DNA of 64,000 nucleotides from positions 27,228,411 to 27,292,410 of the forward strand of contig JACMZG010000008.1 of NCBI GenBank assembly GCA_018340805.1, written 5' to 3'. Each line of letters opens with the position of its first letter. Positions within the stretch are counted from its first letter, which is position 1. This stretch comes from Microvelia longipes (Eukaryota > Arthropoda > Insecta > Hemiptera > Veliidae). The notes below the pieces were generated by a model that ran no database searches, was not told the origin of the DNA, and saw nothing but the letters and a program-made list of their open reading frames with translations. Below, in pieces: positions 1-12,224 of the stretch. The position numbers and the translations under genes are program-made.

Positions 1-118
1 TACATATACATATATATATACACATACATTCATACATACATACATATACATACACATACATACATAAACACACATACATATACACACACACACACATACA
101 TACATACACATAATAATC
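1..118. repeat. (ACAT)n/(CA)n-type microsatellite
   Basis: Purine-pyrimidine simple repeat built from acat, tata and ca units, running off the left edge. No coding content is seen. The following 120-750 bases are A-rich non-coding sequence. Confidence 0.9.
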
Positions 119-418
119 ATCCATAAAATATTATATAAAACTATATACATATTCTATATATAATTAAATTTTTATTGCAGGAAAAATAATTGAAAAAGAA
201 ACATTTTTATTGCACTAATTACAAAAAAATAGCATCATAATTTATTTCAGGAAGGCAAATAGTACGAAAGAGAGGAGAAAATAAATGAAAAAAAAAAAAA
301 AAAGTAAAAATTTAGATAACAGTTGATGAAAAGAAATAAAGCTAAGAGTAACATAAGATAGAATAAGTCATATATAAATTTGAATACATAAAAATTACGA
401 TAATAAAAAAGAAAATTA

Positions 419-505
419 AATAAGATAAAAGATAATAAATGAAATTAAATAAGAGATAAAAGATAATAAATGAAATTAAATAAAGATAAAGAATAATAAA
501 TAAGT
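419..505. repeat. short AT-rich tandem repeat
   Basis: About two and a half copies of a roughly 34-bp unit containing 'gataaaagataataaatgaa' repeat back to back. It lies in A-rich DNA with no gene and is probably replication-slippage satellite DNA. Confidence 0.7.
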
Positions 506-752
506 AAGACAGTTTAAGAAAAAAAAAAAAAAAAAATTTTTAAGAGATTATAAATAAAAACTTATAAAATTAATTAGATCCATCAACTAAAAGGAAATTA
601 TTAAAATCAAAATTTAAACATAAGCTTCCTAAAATAAAACAAAAAATATTTTTTTTAATTTAATTTTTAAATTATTTAACAAAATAATTTAAAACCAAAG
701 TATAATAAATTAAAGTTAAGTTAAATATTAAATTATACCAATATTTATAAAT

Positions 753-995
753 TTATGAGTTTAATGACATAATAACTTCAATATCATATAATGAGTACTT
801 ATTAAGCCAATTTACCAGGATCTTTTTTAATTTATTCTTTTCACAGTTCTTTACTTCCAAAGGCAATTTATTATAAATACTAGTTCCAATATAGTACAGG
901 GATCTTTGTTTTAGATTTGTAGTACAAGATTGATTGAAGAGTTTACCATGAGTATTTCGACGAGTGCTGTAGTTATGACTAGTTTTAGGAAACAA
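753..995 (-). mobile_element. LINE 3' fragment (ORF2 C-terminus)
   Basis: The minus-strand reading frame contains YYIGTSIYNKLPLEVKN followed by KLKKILVNWLNKYSLYDIEV. This layout (hydrophobic 'IYNxLP' block, basic linker, 'L..WLL...YY' end) is typical of the extreme C-terminus of CR1/Jockey-like LINE reverse-transcriptase ORFs. No RT core remains on either side, so this is a 5'-truncated, inactive copy. Family assignment rests on motif recognition only. Confidence 0.65.
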
Positions 996-999
996 ATTT

Positions 1000-2085
1000 A
1001 GATGATTATGTATGAACGTGACAATTTGTTTTACATAAAGATGTTTAAGCTAAGTTGGTTAGATTCAAGAAATAAGAGCTTAGTAGAGAATCTCTAGGTT
1101 TGAAATACATAATTTTTAATATTAGTTTTTAGTATTAATACTTTATTGATATTACCAGCAGAATCAGTATATTACCAGGTTAGAATCAGTATTGGAATCT
1201 TCTCCTTCTAACAAGTCCCGAATTTAATTTGCGGGAGATGAGGTAAAGTGATAAGTATCAGAGAATTATGGCACGAAAGAGAAGCTTATTAATTACTTTA
1301 TAAGGCAACAAATTGTAAACCCTACTTTAAACAATCAAACAGGTAGTTATTTAACCTGCAATACTCGAACCTCAACTTTTATCTATATTTTTATCGAAGT
1401 GTAGATTTCCGGTCTTAACCCCTTTCTTCGTGAAAATAACATAGTTGCTTATTAAAGTGATGATCAATCACTCACTTACAATGAGAAGCATTACAATTAT
1501 TGGTACATAGATCACGTCAAGGAACGCTTGAAGTTTCATTGAGGAAAGTCTTTGAGTTTTGGGTCGGATCCAACTAATAAAAAACTTTTGACGTGTGATG
1601 TGTGATGAGAGAAACCCAATGTAAATAATGTCACTCATATTATACGAGACAGTTAAATAGTCTATAAATAAGTAATATCATTCTTGTTCTAGTTTTCACA
1701 TTATATTAATTTTGTTAAATTATACATTTTTAATTTAAGTTAAATTAATTTGCATGATAAAAATTAAACTAACCTGATAATGAGGTAGTTTAAATAATTA
1801 AAATTTAAATGTTTAAATATAAAGAGTATACTCTTTTGTCCAAAGAAGGAAAGAAAAATGGAAAGTATGAAGTGAGGCCCCAGGAGAGGAGTGAATGATA
1901 TAAGGTATATCAGGTAGCAGGATAAATTGCCACCATGCTGGCTGAAATTTTATTCGGTGGTTAAGCATGTATAATTTAACAAACATGATATCTTGAAAAA
2001 AAAATGTTTCTGAGTAGCTGAGTTAGAAATAGGTAATTATAAATGGCTGTAAAAAAGACATCACAAAGGTCTCAGCACTAAAAGT
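1000..2085. other. gene-free interval
   Basis: AT-rich sequence without an open frame of recognisable protein, RNA gene or clear repeat structure. Confidence 0.6.
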
Positions 2086-2089
2086 AAAG

Positions 2090-2655
2090 GTATATACTTG
2101 CATCGAATTTCAACTCAATTAAATTATTTTCCGATTTTTTTTAAAAAAAGATACATAAGTCATCTAATAAAAATTTAACTAATGCTGGTAATAAAATTAA
2201 ACTTAGCACATATGTTAGTCTTATACATGACTACATGCGAGCCAAATTTCAATTTGAACGGATAATTTTTCCGCTTTTTTGATTTTTCGAAATTCTTAAA
2301 TTTCGAAATTTTTAAAGTCATTCTTGCGGGTTAATGACGACATAAAAAATATTTTCCGAATAGCACAACTATAGCAGCAGACTGATTTTTGTACAAAGTT
2401 TCAACTCTAGCATAAATACACTAGGAGCTACGATGATATAACAGACACACACAAACATACAGACAGACAGACAACTTTGCGAAAACCACTTAGGAGGCCT
2501 TGAAAACATCTGAAACGGATACTTCCGGTGACATTTTTTTCCGGAATTATCCAGAAAAAATTATTTTCTGGTGTTATTTTTCGGTTATAATGGTTGCGGA
2601 TTTTTTTTTAAAACACAATAATTTTCCTATATTCCTACGATACAAATGAGGAATA
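2090..2655 (-). repeat. R1 dispersed repeat, minus-strand copy
   Basis: Read on the minus strand this matches other R1 copies. Shared landmarks are the 'cctcatttgtatcg' start, 'atcatcgtagctcc', 'gctagagttgaaactttg', 'gtcattaacccgcaa' and 'catatgtgctaag'. Only the 5' two thirds is present; the 5S-rRNA-like part is absent. R1 occurs at least ten times in the window on both strands, so it is a dispersed element rather than a gene. Confidence 0.8.
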
Positions 2656-2699
2656 ACTAATAACTAACCTTCTTATAACTAATAATATTATACAATATA

Positions 2700-3600
2700 A
2701 AATTTCATTTCCCGATAAAGTTATTCTTCATAAAATTGTTTGCTTGTTTTAAAATAAACATTTATCGTAAAAAAAATTTCATCATGATCCTTCTCCCCAA
2801 AAAGTACACTTTTCATAAAGAGGCCAAGAGTGAACTTGGTATAATTTTGATGATTCAACAAAATGTTAATCTTTACAAAAATTTAGCCTTTTTATGAATA
2901 ATTGAAATTTGTAATAAACAATGTCATAATAAATTATTCGCCCCCAATATTGGTTCCCTGTTTAAGATAATAGAATAATATTTTTGGTATGGAATGCATT
3001 AATAATTTATTATTTTGAATGCAAAAACATTATATTTATTTTTTTATTTTTTTTTCAATATAACGGGGTACGGCAAAGAGGGAGGGGCTAAAGCATTTTG
3101 ATTGTATTTTTAATATTTTTATTGTAAAGCTTGTTTTAATGTAGAAAATAAATAAGTTTATAATAAATAATAACTATTTTTGAAATATTAATTTTTAACC
3201 TACTTTACACTTGGTGCGGTTTTCAAATTAATAGAACTTTTAAGTTCTGGGTTAAACATTTTAAATTAAAATTAAGAAAAATCATAGTTTCATAAAAACT
3301 TTTATGAAGAATGACTTTTTTTCGAAAAACGAAATTTTGTGGCCACTTTACAGATGCGCAACTCAATCCGTGGACACTCCAAAAAGCCTTCAATAGAGAA
3401 GTAGGTTAAGAATATAGTTTACGAATATAAGTTACTCTTAATAAAAACTTTTGCTTTATTTTAAGAAATAGAATTCAATATCTTGTAATACTTACTCAAA
3501 AAGTACAATTTTCTACTAACAGTGCTATTTTGGTACACTCTAGATACGCGAAACATAATCTGGGAATTATCTTTTTATGACGTCATAGTTTTTTTATGAA
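2700..3600. repeat. R4 dispersed repeat (copy 1)
   Basis: Shares blocks such as 'attcttcataaaattgttt', 'aacctactttac.cttggtg' and 'aaaacttttatgaag.atgac' with copies near 32.8-33.3 kb and 34.5-35.4 kb. It has no coding potential. The element type is unknown. Confidence 0.6.
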
Positions 3601-3849
3601 CCTGGTATAATTTTTTTTTAATTGATTTATTTCCAACTTTTACAAATAATACACAACATTATATAAATAATTAATTTCTTATATATGTATTAAACATGCC
3701 ACTTCTTCAGATTAGATGATCCCTTCTCTTAATACTTATAATTCGCCTCTAATAAATTAAATAGTAAATGGGTTCAAAGAAAATAGGGTCACATAAGCTA
3801 AAGAAGTGGCATAAACATCATATTAATATAGAATTTGAACATTAATCAT

Positions 3850-4345
3850 ATGGTGACCATTTGGTTGTTGTGGTATAACTGTGGCTATCGGAAAATCTTC
3901 CACTTTAAAGGCAAAAGGCGATAATGACAGCATCAATTTCAAAAATTTATAAAAACGCTTATTTTTTTTAAAAAAATACGAAATTTAGCACGTATCTAGT
4001 CACATATAATACTTACACATGTGCCTATTTTAATATCATTATCAGCATTAGTTAATTTTTTATCGAATAACTTGTGTACATTTTTTTTAAATTATAAAAA
4101 ATTAAATGAGTGGAAATTCAGAACAAGTGAATATGTTAGCGAAATAAAAAACTATACTTAAAGTTAAATTTCAATACGGCAAGTATATCTACGGGTTTAG
4201 TCGGATCATAAAAGTTAAGCGAGGTCAGTGCCTGGATGGGTAACTTCTGGGAACCAAACGAATGTATGCAATGCGAGTCCCAAGAAAGGACAGTGAGCGT
4301 AACAAAGTTCCGAAGTACCTGAACCCGATTACTAATATACATTTG
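3850..4345 (+). repeat. R1 dispersed repeat with 5S rRNA-like segment
   Basis: Diverged R1 copy. At about 4190-4256 it reads 'cggatcataaaagttaagc' and then 'cctggatgggtaac'. This tracks the 5S rRNA interior (GATCACCGAAATTAAGCAGC, then GGATGGGTGACCGC). The tail has 'caatgcgagtcccaagaaag', then 'aaagttccgaagtacctgaa', as in other copies. The minus-strand open frames over it are chance readings. Confidence 0.75.
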
Positions 4346-7255
4346 GAACGCTGGTAAATAATACAATAGTACAAATAGTACAAGAACGTGCCTATGTCGT
4401 TGCTGTACGGCACTTAAATAAACTAGTAATGAGACAATTGATATAAGACCATATGGATACCTAGCGGCCACTAAAAGGGTCAGAGGATCGGACCCCTTGT
4501 TTTTTAATATTTGTATTGTGAAAACAAAATAAGTTTAGCCTCAGTAAATTTTAATTTACTGATCAGTAAACGCTGCTGTTAACACTTATTTTAAGTCTAG
4601 TTAAGCGCTATATTACGATTAACAAATGTTTTTATTATGAAAGGATCGTAAATAAATAATTTAAAACAGAAAGAAATATTTTGGTCAAATTATTTATTTT
4701 CATTACTTGGTACTTTACTCGAAAGAGGAATTCTAAGAAGCCAACGAATATTCTCGAAAGGTTAGTGCTCCTTTTGAGCATTTTCGTCGCTTTCTTTATT
4801 TATATACCTGGTGGGTAATTTTTCAGCTCATCTTAATGATTTAAGACAAAGATTAGACTAGACAAAGAAATCATAGCTGTTCAAAAGAAGATTTGGCGCC
4901 AAGAAATAAAATCACTAGCATCAATAAACCCTGCCAACATATGAAAATTAGGGAAAATGTAATTATTTCCAAGAATAGACTGTAGAAACAAAAACAATGT
5001 CCATTTTTAAAGGAATTCGTCATCGAATATCTTTGGTATTGTAGAGTATTTTTACTTTGTAACATATTTAGGCACCTATACGGATTTAATGTAGTGTCGA
5101 ATAAAATTCTTACTATTGCATCATATTCATCGTTCATATACGTCTGATAGTTGAAAGAATCTATTGTTCTTTTTCTACCCTCTTATTTGATTAATATTTG
5201 TTTAATTATTTCTAATTAATATCTATCAAATATATTGTAATTGGATTTCTTTAATATGAAATTAAAGTTAATTGGGTAGAACAATTGGATTAATTACGTA
5301 GACAATACTATGAGGTATAGGTTACATTTCACACAATTTGATAAATCTCTTATTTATCTTTTAAGATAAAAAACATAAAAGATCAACAATAACTATTTAT
5401 ATAAAGACATTAAATTGGTGTTTTTTCAGAATAATGATTATCTTAATAGTAATTAAACTTCCGAATTAGAATTTAATTTTAAATCATAAGCAGAGGTTTT
5501 GATCATTTATACATTTTCTTTAGTTCTCTCACAAGTGATCACTATTGGGTATCATTAATTTAAGACTTATAAATATTTAAATGGGGAATTAAGCGGCCGA
5601 CATCAATAAATGTAACAAGATAAAAAAAATGACTGCAGTCTCTAAGCCAATGTCAAATATTAGCCATAAAAATGTCTTACAGATACAAAGTCTGGGGAAA
5701 TGTAATTTCACTGACGAGGTGGAGCCAGTGGAGGTAAATGTATATCATTAAATTTTTGGACAATTAAAAAATATAATAAATACACTTCAATTCGTAAATA
5801 AAATGAACTATTCCCCTTAGCCTCAAAAAAAAATCTAGAAAACAAACTCTAACAACTAAACCCCCAAACGTAAAAAATATATATTAATATATCTTTTACA
5901 CCCAGGACCCGCGTGTTCGATCAACCTTATTGAGGTTTTCTGTGGTTTCCCTCAATTTTACAGGCAAATGTCAGGTTGATTCATCAAAAGTCAGTCTACA
6001 GACTGCATAGGAAACTCTCTTTCACACTCCTGCAAATCCCTTTACAATACAAACCTATTCAAAAAACCATAAAAAATATCATTTTTTGCAAATTCTGCAA
6101 AAAAAAAATAAAAATACCCAAACCAAAAAATTGGAAATTATCCTTAACCCAAAAAACCCCCTCACACCCCAAAAATAACTAAATTTCTTACCAAAATAAA
6201 TAAATAAAATAAAAATAAAGAGGCACAAATCACCCCAAATCAATAAATAAAATATGGCTCCGGTTAACACGAAATAAATATTGTACACTTTTGCCAATAA
6301 AGAACTTGTTTAAAAAAAAACTTTTTGGACTTATGGTCTTGTTTGAATAAACTATAGAAATTATTGAAATTTATCAAAATGGCTGCTAATTGTATCAAAT
6401 GATGTGAACACGTTTTTCTTAGAGCAGCCACTTATATTTTTTTAAACGTAAATTCTTAGGCAGGTTAATTTTTATGTATCACTAGTTTTAGCAAATAATT
6501 AGTTAATAAATTATTAATAGTTAGAATTCAGCTTAAACTAACTCTTTAAGCTATAGTTAATATTAAAAATAATTTAGAAGCAATCGGTCAAATTAGCAAT
6601 TAAGGATTAGGACTCATCAAAACGGCTGGTATTTTCGGTTGTTTTTATTTTAGAAAATCTAATCAGTTTTTACTCTCATCGGAATTTATTCTTGTATTAT
6701 GTTTCATCAAACCCGGTTGAACCGTGCCTGATGTATTGTGTTAATAAAAAAATGCACTTATGCAGATGCTGAAACGCAGAAATATATGAAAAAAGTAAGT
6801 GCGATATTAATACCTAACCTTCTAGTGTTGGAGAAAAGGATTAACAATTGGACCAATTACATAGAGAATATAGTCTAGGTATAGGTTAAATTCCACCTTT
6901 TATTGTGAAACTCCATTTTAAGTTAAAATAAGTTGTATAAAATACATTAAAAATTGTAAATTTCCGTTCTTATTTTATTTTACTAAAAAAATTGAAGTTA
7001 TGCATCACTGAAAATAGCGCTGCCACAGATGCAGTTAAAAAGGTTAGGTATGCTAGAAATTATTAAGTAAAATATTAAAAGTGAATGGGATTTTTGGAAG
7101 TTCTAAATGGTCGCCGTTTCGAGAAGTTTTTAGCGAATTTTCATTATGAAAATGACGCTTATGAGGTTGTTCGGATGACGGAAGTTGAGGGTGGGAGTGA
7201 GCGGAATCGGTTCCTATTGGCTTCCTGATAACAAAAAAATATGTCCTAAAAAAGT
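4345..7255. other. gene-free interval with low-copy repeats
   Basis: No recognisable gene. Two related stretches at about 5270-5340 and 6830-6900 share 'caattgga..aattac.tagA' and 'aggtataggtta', suggesting another old repeat. At 5590 'agcggccgacatcaataaatgt' resembles one arm of the hairpin at 45.86 kb. Confidence 0.5.
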
Positions 7256-7257
7256 TT

Positions 7258-7295
7258 ATATATATATGTATATTATTATATATATATATATATAT

Positions 7296-7327
<32 letters not shown>

Positions 7328-7385
7328 GTGTGTGTGTTATATATATATGTATATATGTATTATATATATATATATATATATATAA

Positions 7386-7430
<45 letters not shown>

Positions 7431-7440
7431 TATAATATGT
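7258..7440. repeat. (TA)n tract
   Basis: Nearly pure alternating TA with small tgtg interruptions. Self-complementary; it can extrude as a cruciform. Confidence 0.95.
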
Positions 7441-7721
7441 ATGTAAGAGTTCTACCCTTTCGTATGGCGAACGATAACTTTTGAAGGCGTTCTCAAATTG
7501 AAACGAAACTTTGCAAATCGCGAGATGTTGTGGAGGTTACGAGGCCTATTGTTTATAAAAACATTATGACGTCATCAACCAAAAGTTATGACGTCATGAA
7601 AAAAATTTTTTTTTGAAACTTGAAATGGCTTTAAAAACAAGGTATTTCGTGTTTAGGTAGACGGCATTTCCCTCTAAATCCTATCAGTTCCAATTGAAAG
7701 TTTTTTCTAAATTCCACGCGC

Positions 7722-7785
7722 AAACACGTCAATGGTTAAACAGCTTCATCTCATTCAGTTAAGCTGTTTGACCATTGACGTGTTT
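7722..7785. repeat. 25-bp-arm hairpin
   Basis: Left arm 'aaacacgtcaatggttaaac..' pairs with right arm '..gtttgaccattgacgtgttt' over about 25 bp with one mismatch and a 14-nt loop. Two TGACGTCAT motifs lie about 150 bp upstream (about 7566 and 7589). Probably the core of a small foldback element. Confidence 0.8.
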
Positions 7786-9292
7786 ACTCGTAGGCTTTCG
7801 ATATAAAAGTTAATCAAATTTTTTGTTGAAATACAAAATAAAATCCCTTTTATAACCAAATATACTAGCTAGAATAAAAGCTACATTCAGAAGCAAAATA
7901 TTAAATAATTTAAATTTAATTACTTTGATTTTTATTAAAGTTAAATAAAATCTAGAAAAAATTATAATTCTGCCAACTAAATTACTCGTATTTTAAAAAA
8001 TTCATTACTATTTCGAAATATTTTTAAGTAATTATATGTAAAAAAACAGATAAATGGGAGCCAAAATTTTGTCAAACAGAAAAGGAAGCGGCTGGGCGTT
8101 CAATCGAAGTAAAACTATAAATATAAAACTATCCCCACGTTGTTATTTATAAGAAGATTCCCGGGTATAAATATCCTAACCAACTCATTAGAATTATATA
8201 TGTTTTTATACTCTCTGAAATTACCTTATTATTATTCTTAATGACACGATAGTTTTTAGTTAATCTATTTTTTTAAAAATTTAAATTTACTGAATATACC
8301 CGCTTATTTTAGTGGCATTTATTGAGTGAATATTTGCCACTATCTTGCAAAATACTAATGTAGTATAATAACTTAAAATAAAGACTCATAACACACAGCA
8401 CAGAATTTCTAAATTCTATAGTGTGGCATCTTCTTCTTCATCGTTTTCTATCTTGCGCACCAATTTAGTTCTTCCTCAGGTTTTCAGTGTATGCTTCATA
8501 GTCAGAACAGCAGAGGAAATGCACATTTTCACACAATAGCATAATAAACTATGCTTGCCCTTACATAATTAGTTCTGCATAGAATTTAGGGCAGTCATAC
8601 GAAGATCATTTTATGATAATCTTTAAAAAATTTTCATTTCCTCTGAAAGCCACACAAATTGATAGACAAGTAAATCAGTGCTGCAGTTCCGATCCGATGA
8701 TGATGCAAACGCCAAAAACCCAAGCAAGAATTAGATTGGTGTGCAAGAAAGGGTGGGTTCCGAAAGAATTTACTGCCTTGCGGATCATCGCGCCATCAAT
8801 ATTTTGAAATAAACATATGAATAAAAATATATTGATAAACATTTTTGGGGGATCCTAGATTTCGGAGCCGGGCTGTTGGGTTTGTAGTTTGTATACTTTC
8901 ATCTCCGGATCAATTTTATTAATTCTACTCAGAACCCCGAAATGCATTGAAAATGACCCCCACTCGACATTTCTTGTTTGCCTACTGTATATTTAAAGTT
9001 CTATTTTTTCAAACTTTTGATAACTAAGAGTTATCAAGAGTTAAGAGGGTTATATTGACTTCGGACCGGTTTTATTCGACTCAGCTTCCACATAAATAAA
9101 GAATTTTTCCTCAGCAAAAAATTGAAACCCCAAATTTTAACAATTTTTAAAATTTTGCAAACCATTTGCAAATTGCTTGATGACGGTCAAAGCAATAGAG
9201 TTCGTGATCTTCCAAAGGACTTTTGTGCCTAGTTTGATAAAAAATATCCGTTGGAAAGATAGTTTAGCGAGTTTACATGAAAGATTCTAGAA

Positions 9293-9401
<109 letters not shown>

Positions 9402-9409
9402 TTCTCAAG

Positions 9410-9625
9410 CAATAAACAATGGAAACCATTGGGAGGTAAGTTTGCCTCTAAATTTAAGACCTTTGTGTATAAAATTGAAGCATGTGCGCAGTTTGTACCA
9501 AGCATGTGCAGTTAACTTTTGACGTTTGTTTCGTTTTGAGTTCTCTCTATTTTTTGGTTTTCGATGGGGTCACTATTTGTATGGCAAATCGACTTAGAGC
9601 GTATCCCTTTATTCAAGATCCTTGG
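9410..9625 (+). repeat. R3 dispersed repeat (copy 1)
   Basis: Blocks 'gaaaccattgggaggtaagt', 'ggggtcactatttgtatggc' and 'cctttattcaagatccttg' recur inverted at about 31985-32245. Element type unknown; no protein recognised. Confidence 0.7.
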
Positions 9626-9659
9626 GACATTACAACATAAAATATACAATAAATAAAAC

Positions 9660-10592
9660 TAGCGATAATAACGTTATAGATAGTATCCTTACTAAGTATC
9701 AAAAAACATCTACTTGCAATAGATCGACATAAAATAGAAAACGCCTCATTCAATCCATTTTATAGAACTTTTGCACGCTATCAGCAATCTGGAGCTGATT
9801 ACCTCTATTCTGACCTTCCATATGTGACAAAGAAACTTATAGCTCAGTTAAGGACTTCAGGCTACAACAGAATTAAGATTACATTCAAGGGCATTATGTA
9901 TAGAATTAACACAGATGAATGTGCACTTTGTGCGAGCTATACCAGCCTGAAGATGTATACCATATTGTCTTTGTGTGCCCTGTTTATTCAGCTTTTAGAA
10001 ATAATTATTTAGTAGAACAGAAGTCATTAACTGACCTATTAAGCAATGTAACGGCTATGGCCGCAGTTCTCTCAATTCACTCTAAAAAACAAGGGTTAAA
10101 TCTGTACAACTTTTTCTTACTCTCTAAAATTAAAGATCTCAACTTTTAAACGAATAAATATTTTTATCCTTTATATAATATTTATCTAATCAAAATACTA
10201 TCATCATAAATAAATAAAATCAATAATCAGATTCACTTACTATTGTGCAATTAATTAAGCATATCATTTATACTAGGGAGAGAAATTATTATGGATTACC
10301 TAGAAGCCAAATTAAAATATGAACTAGTTCAATCGTTAATCTCATAATAAAATTTATCGAAGGTTTAGCTTTTCTTTTATTTAGGTTCTATTATTTTTTT
10401 GAAATCATTTTGAAGTAATTAGAGATATATTTTCCTTTCTAAAATGAGGTCTCAATTGTTATTTATTATTTTAAGTTATTTTATTATTTTTAAGTAATGC
10501 ATGCACTTATTACTTTCATGTAACTCTTTTACTTATGTAACACTAAATGTGTGAAATAAAGTTACTTTTGAATTGAATTGAATTTGATATAC
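9660..10592 (+). mobile_element. LINE 3' half fragment with (TTGAA)n tail
   Basis: Frames 9824-10012 and 9919-10149 join through a frameshift near 9920. They read MTKKLIAQLRTSGYN... and then CTLCELYQPEDVYHIVFVCP, a CX2C...HX4C zinc-binding block of the LINE ORF2 C-terminus, ending RNNYLVEQKSLTDLL. The 3' UTR ends with 'gtgtgaaataaagttac' and a ttgaattgaattgaa microsatellite tail near 10565-10590, as in many LINEs. RT and endonuclease domains are missing, so this is a dead 5'-truncated copy. Confidence 0.75.
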
Positions 10593-10599
10593 AATAAAT

Positions 10600-11000
10600 A
10601 AACAAGCTTTATTTAACAAATATACAGAAACGTACATATAGTTAATTGTCATTCATAAGCAAAAAATAAATAAGTTATACTTAAGCAAACAAACTAAATA
10701 TCTACATATCTTTAGTTAGTTAGTTAAAAGTTATAGCATGAAATTTCTGATTAGATTGTACAGCGGATTCTTATAAGTATATTTCTCACATATTTTCAAA
10801 ACAACTTGCCTTCTAAGGCCCTTACATTTTCAGGCAAGAAATTGAATAGTTTCAGACCAGCATTAAATGAGTGATATTTGGCTGTTTTGTTGAGCTTGTA
10901 TCTCTGTACAACGTACTGACTGGTTTGTCTTGTAAAGTAAGAATGGACATTCTCTACAGTAGACAAAACTAGACTTAATATTGTGAACAAAATATGATTA
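10600..11000 (-). mobile_element. LINE 3' fragment (ORF2 C-terminus)
   Basis: Minus-strand frame with NVHSYFTRQTSQYVVQRYKL and then FNAGLKLFNFLPENVRALEG, the conserved end of CR1/Jockey-type ORF2 ('TR...G.KLFN.LP'). It meets the plus-strand LINE at about 10.59 kb tail to tail. Truncated and inactive. Confidence 0.65.
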
Positions 11001-11073
11001 GCTGATGGCAGTTACAGAGAAACAGTGTATACAAATTATTACTCTTAAAGGATTCTCGACAAGATTGTAGTTG

Positions 11074-11097
11074 AATGAATGAATGAATGAATGAATA
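11074..11097. repeat. (GAAT)n microsatellite
   Basis: Several 'gaat' units in a row, followed by an AT-rich gene-free stretch to about 11.9 kb that includes small (TA)n runs at 11605-11665. Confidence 0.9.
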
Positions 11098-11924
11098 GCC
11101 ATTTATTGAAAAAAATTAACATTAACAAAATATAACAAATAATAATTTACTAATCAGCCGTAACATTAAGTTCGCTAAGTAACGTTTTTCTTTTCCTTTA
11201 TTTTTATTTATTTATTATTTATTATTTATTTATTTATTTTTATTTTATATTTTATTTGCACTATATTCAATTAAAATTAGATTATTTATAATTACCATTA
11301 CATAACATTTTAATTTATACAGATGTATTTCCAGGTATTGGTTAATTTATTTATTTGCGCATTCTACTAATAAAACATAGGTGATAAAAATTCCTATAAC
11401 TTACTTTAAAAGACTTAAAAAATTAAAAAAGCATAACTTAAAGAGAGACATGCAAACTATATAAAATTTTAACTAAATAATATTAATATAATAATAATTT
11501 ACTTAACCTATCATAATTTTATAAATTATATAAATTAGATTCTAATTTATAATATATAAAATGAATTTTAAAAATTTACATTTATAAAATACAGACAACA
11601 ATATAATATATATATATATATTATAATATATATATATATATATTATATATTATATTATATATTTATATTATAAAACTATTTTTACATCTTATTTTTAAAT
11701 TAGTACAGAGGTTGCAATATAGTGAATTATTAAATAATATAATTTTAATTTTTATTATTTAATTTATACTTTATTTTCATTATTTATCATTATTTATTTA
11801 TAAATAACATTAATTATTAGATTTTAATTTTTTATTTTTCATCTAAAGCACCCTTCTCAAATATTAAACTCCTTTACATTGTGATACATCTTTATAAAAC
11901 TATTTTTTTTAAAATTAATTATAT

Positions 11925-12023
11925 GCATATATATACACATTTACATACATACATATATACACAAAATATACACATATACATACACACACATACATATATA
12001 CATACATACATACATATATACAC

Positions 12024-12108
<85 letters not shown>

Positions 12109-12205
12109 CATATACATAACATATACATACATATATATACACACATACACATGTATATATGCACATACACACACACACACATATACACACACATACATAT
12201 ATTTT
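11925..12205. repeat. (TA)n/(ACAT)n tract
   Basis: Simple repeat of acat, ca and ta units with a pure TA core at about 12040-12105. The long open frames across it on both strands (IYIYIY, CVCV) are artefacts of the repeat. Confidence 0.95.
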
Positions 12206-12224
12206 AGTCTATTTTTAATAATAA

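Noticed and set aside
4190..4260. A functional 5S rRNA gene
   Set aside because: Only the interior of 5S is recognisable, the ends are absent, and the segment recurs inside a dispersed repeat.
4136..4471. 111-residue minus-strand open frame
   Set aside because: Covers the R1 5S-like repeat in antisense; an overlapping frame is equally open and the sequence is explained by the repeat.
5895..5950. Possible SINE B-box (gtgttcgatcaacc)
   Set aside because: Single word match without an A-box or a second copy in the window.
7185..7385. Open frame with IYIYIY tail
   Set aside because: Microsatellite read-through; the short N-terminal part resembles no known protein.
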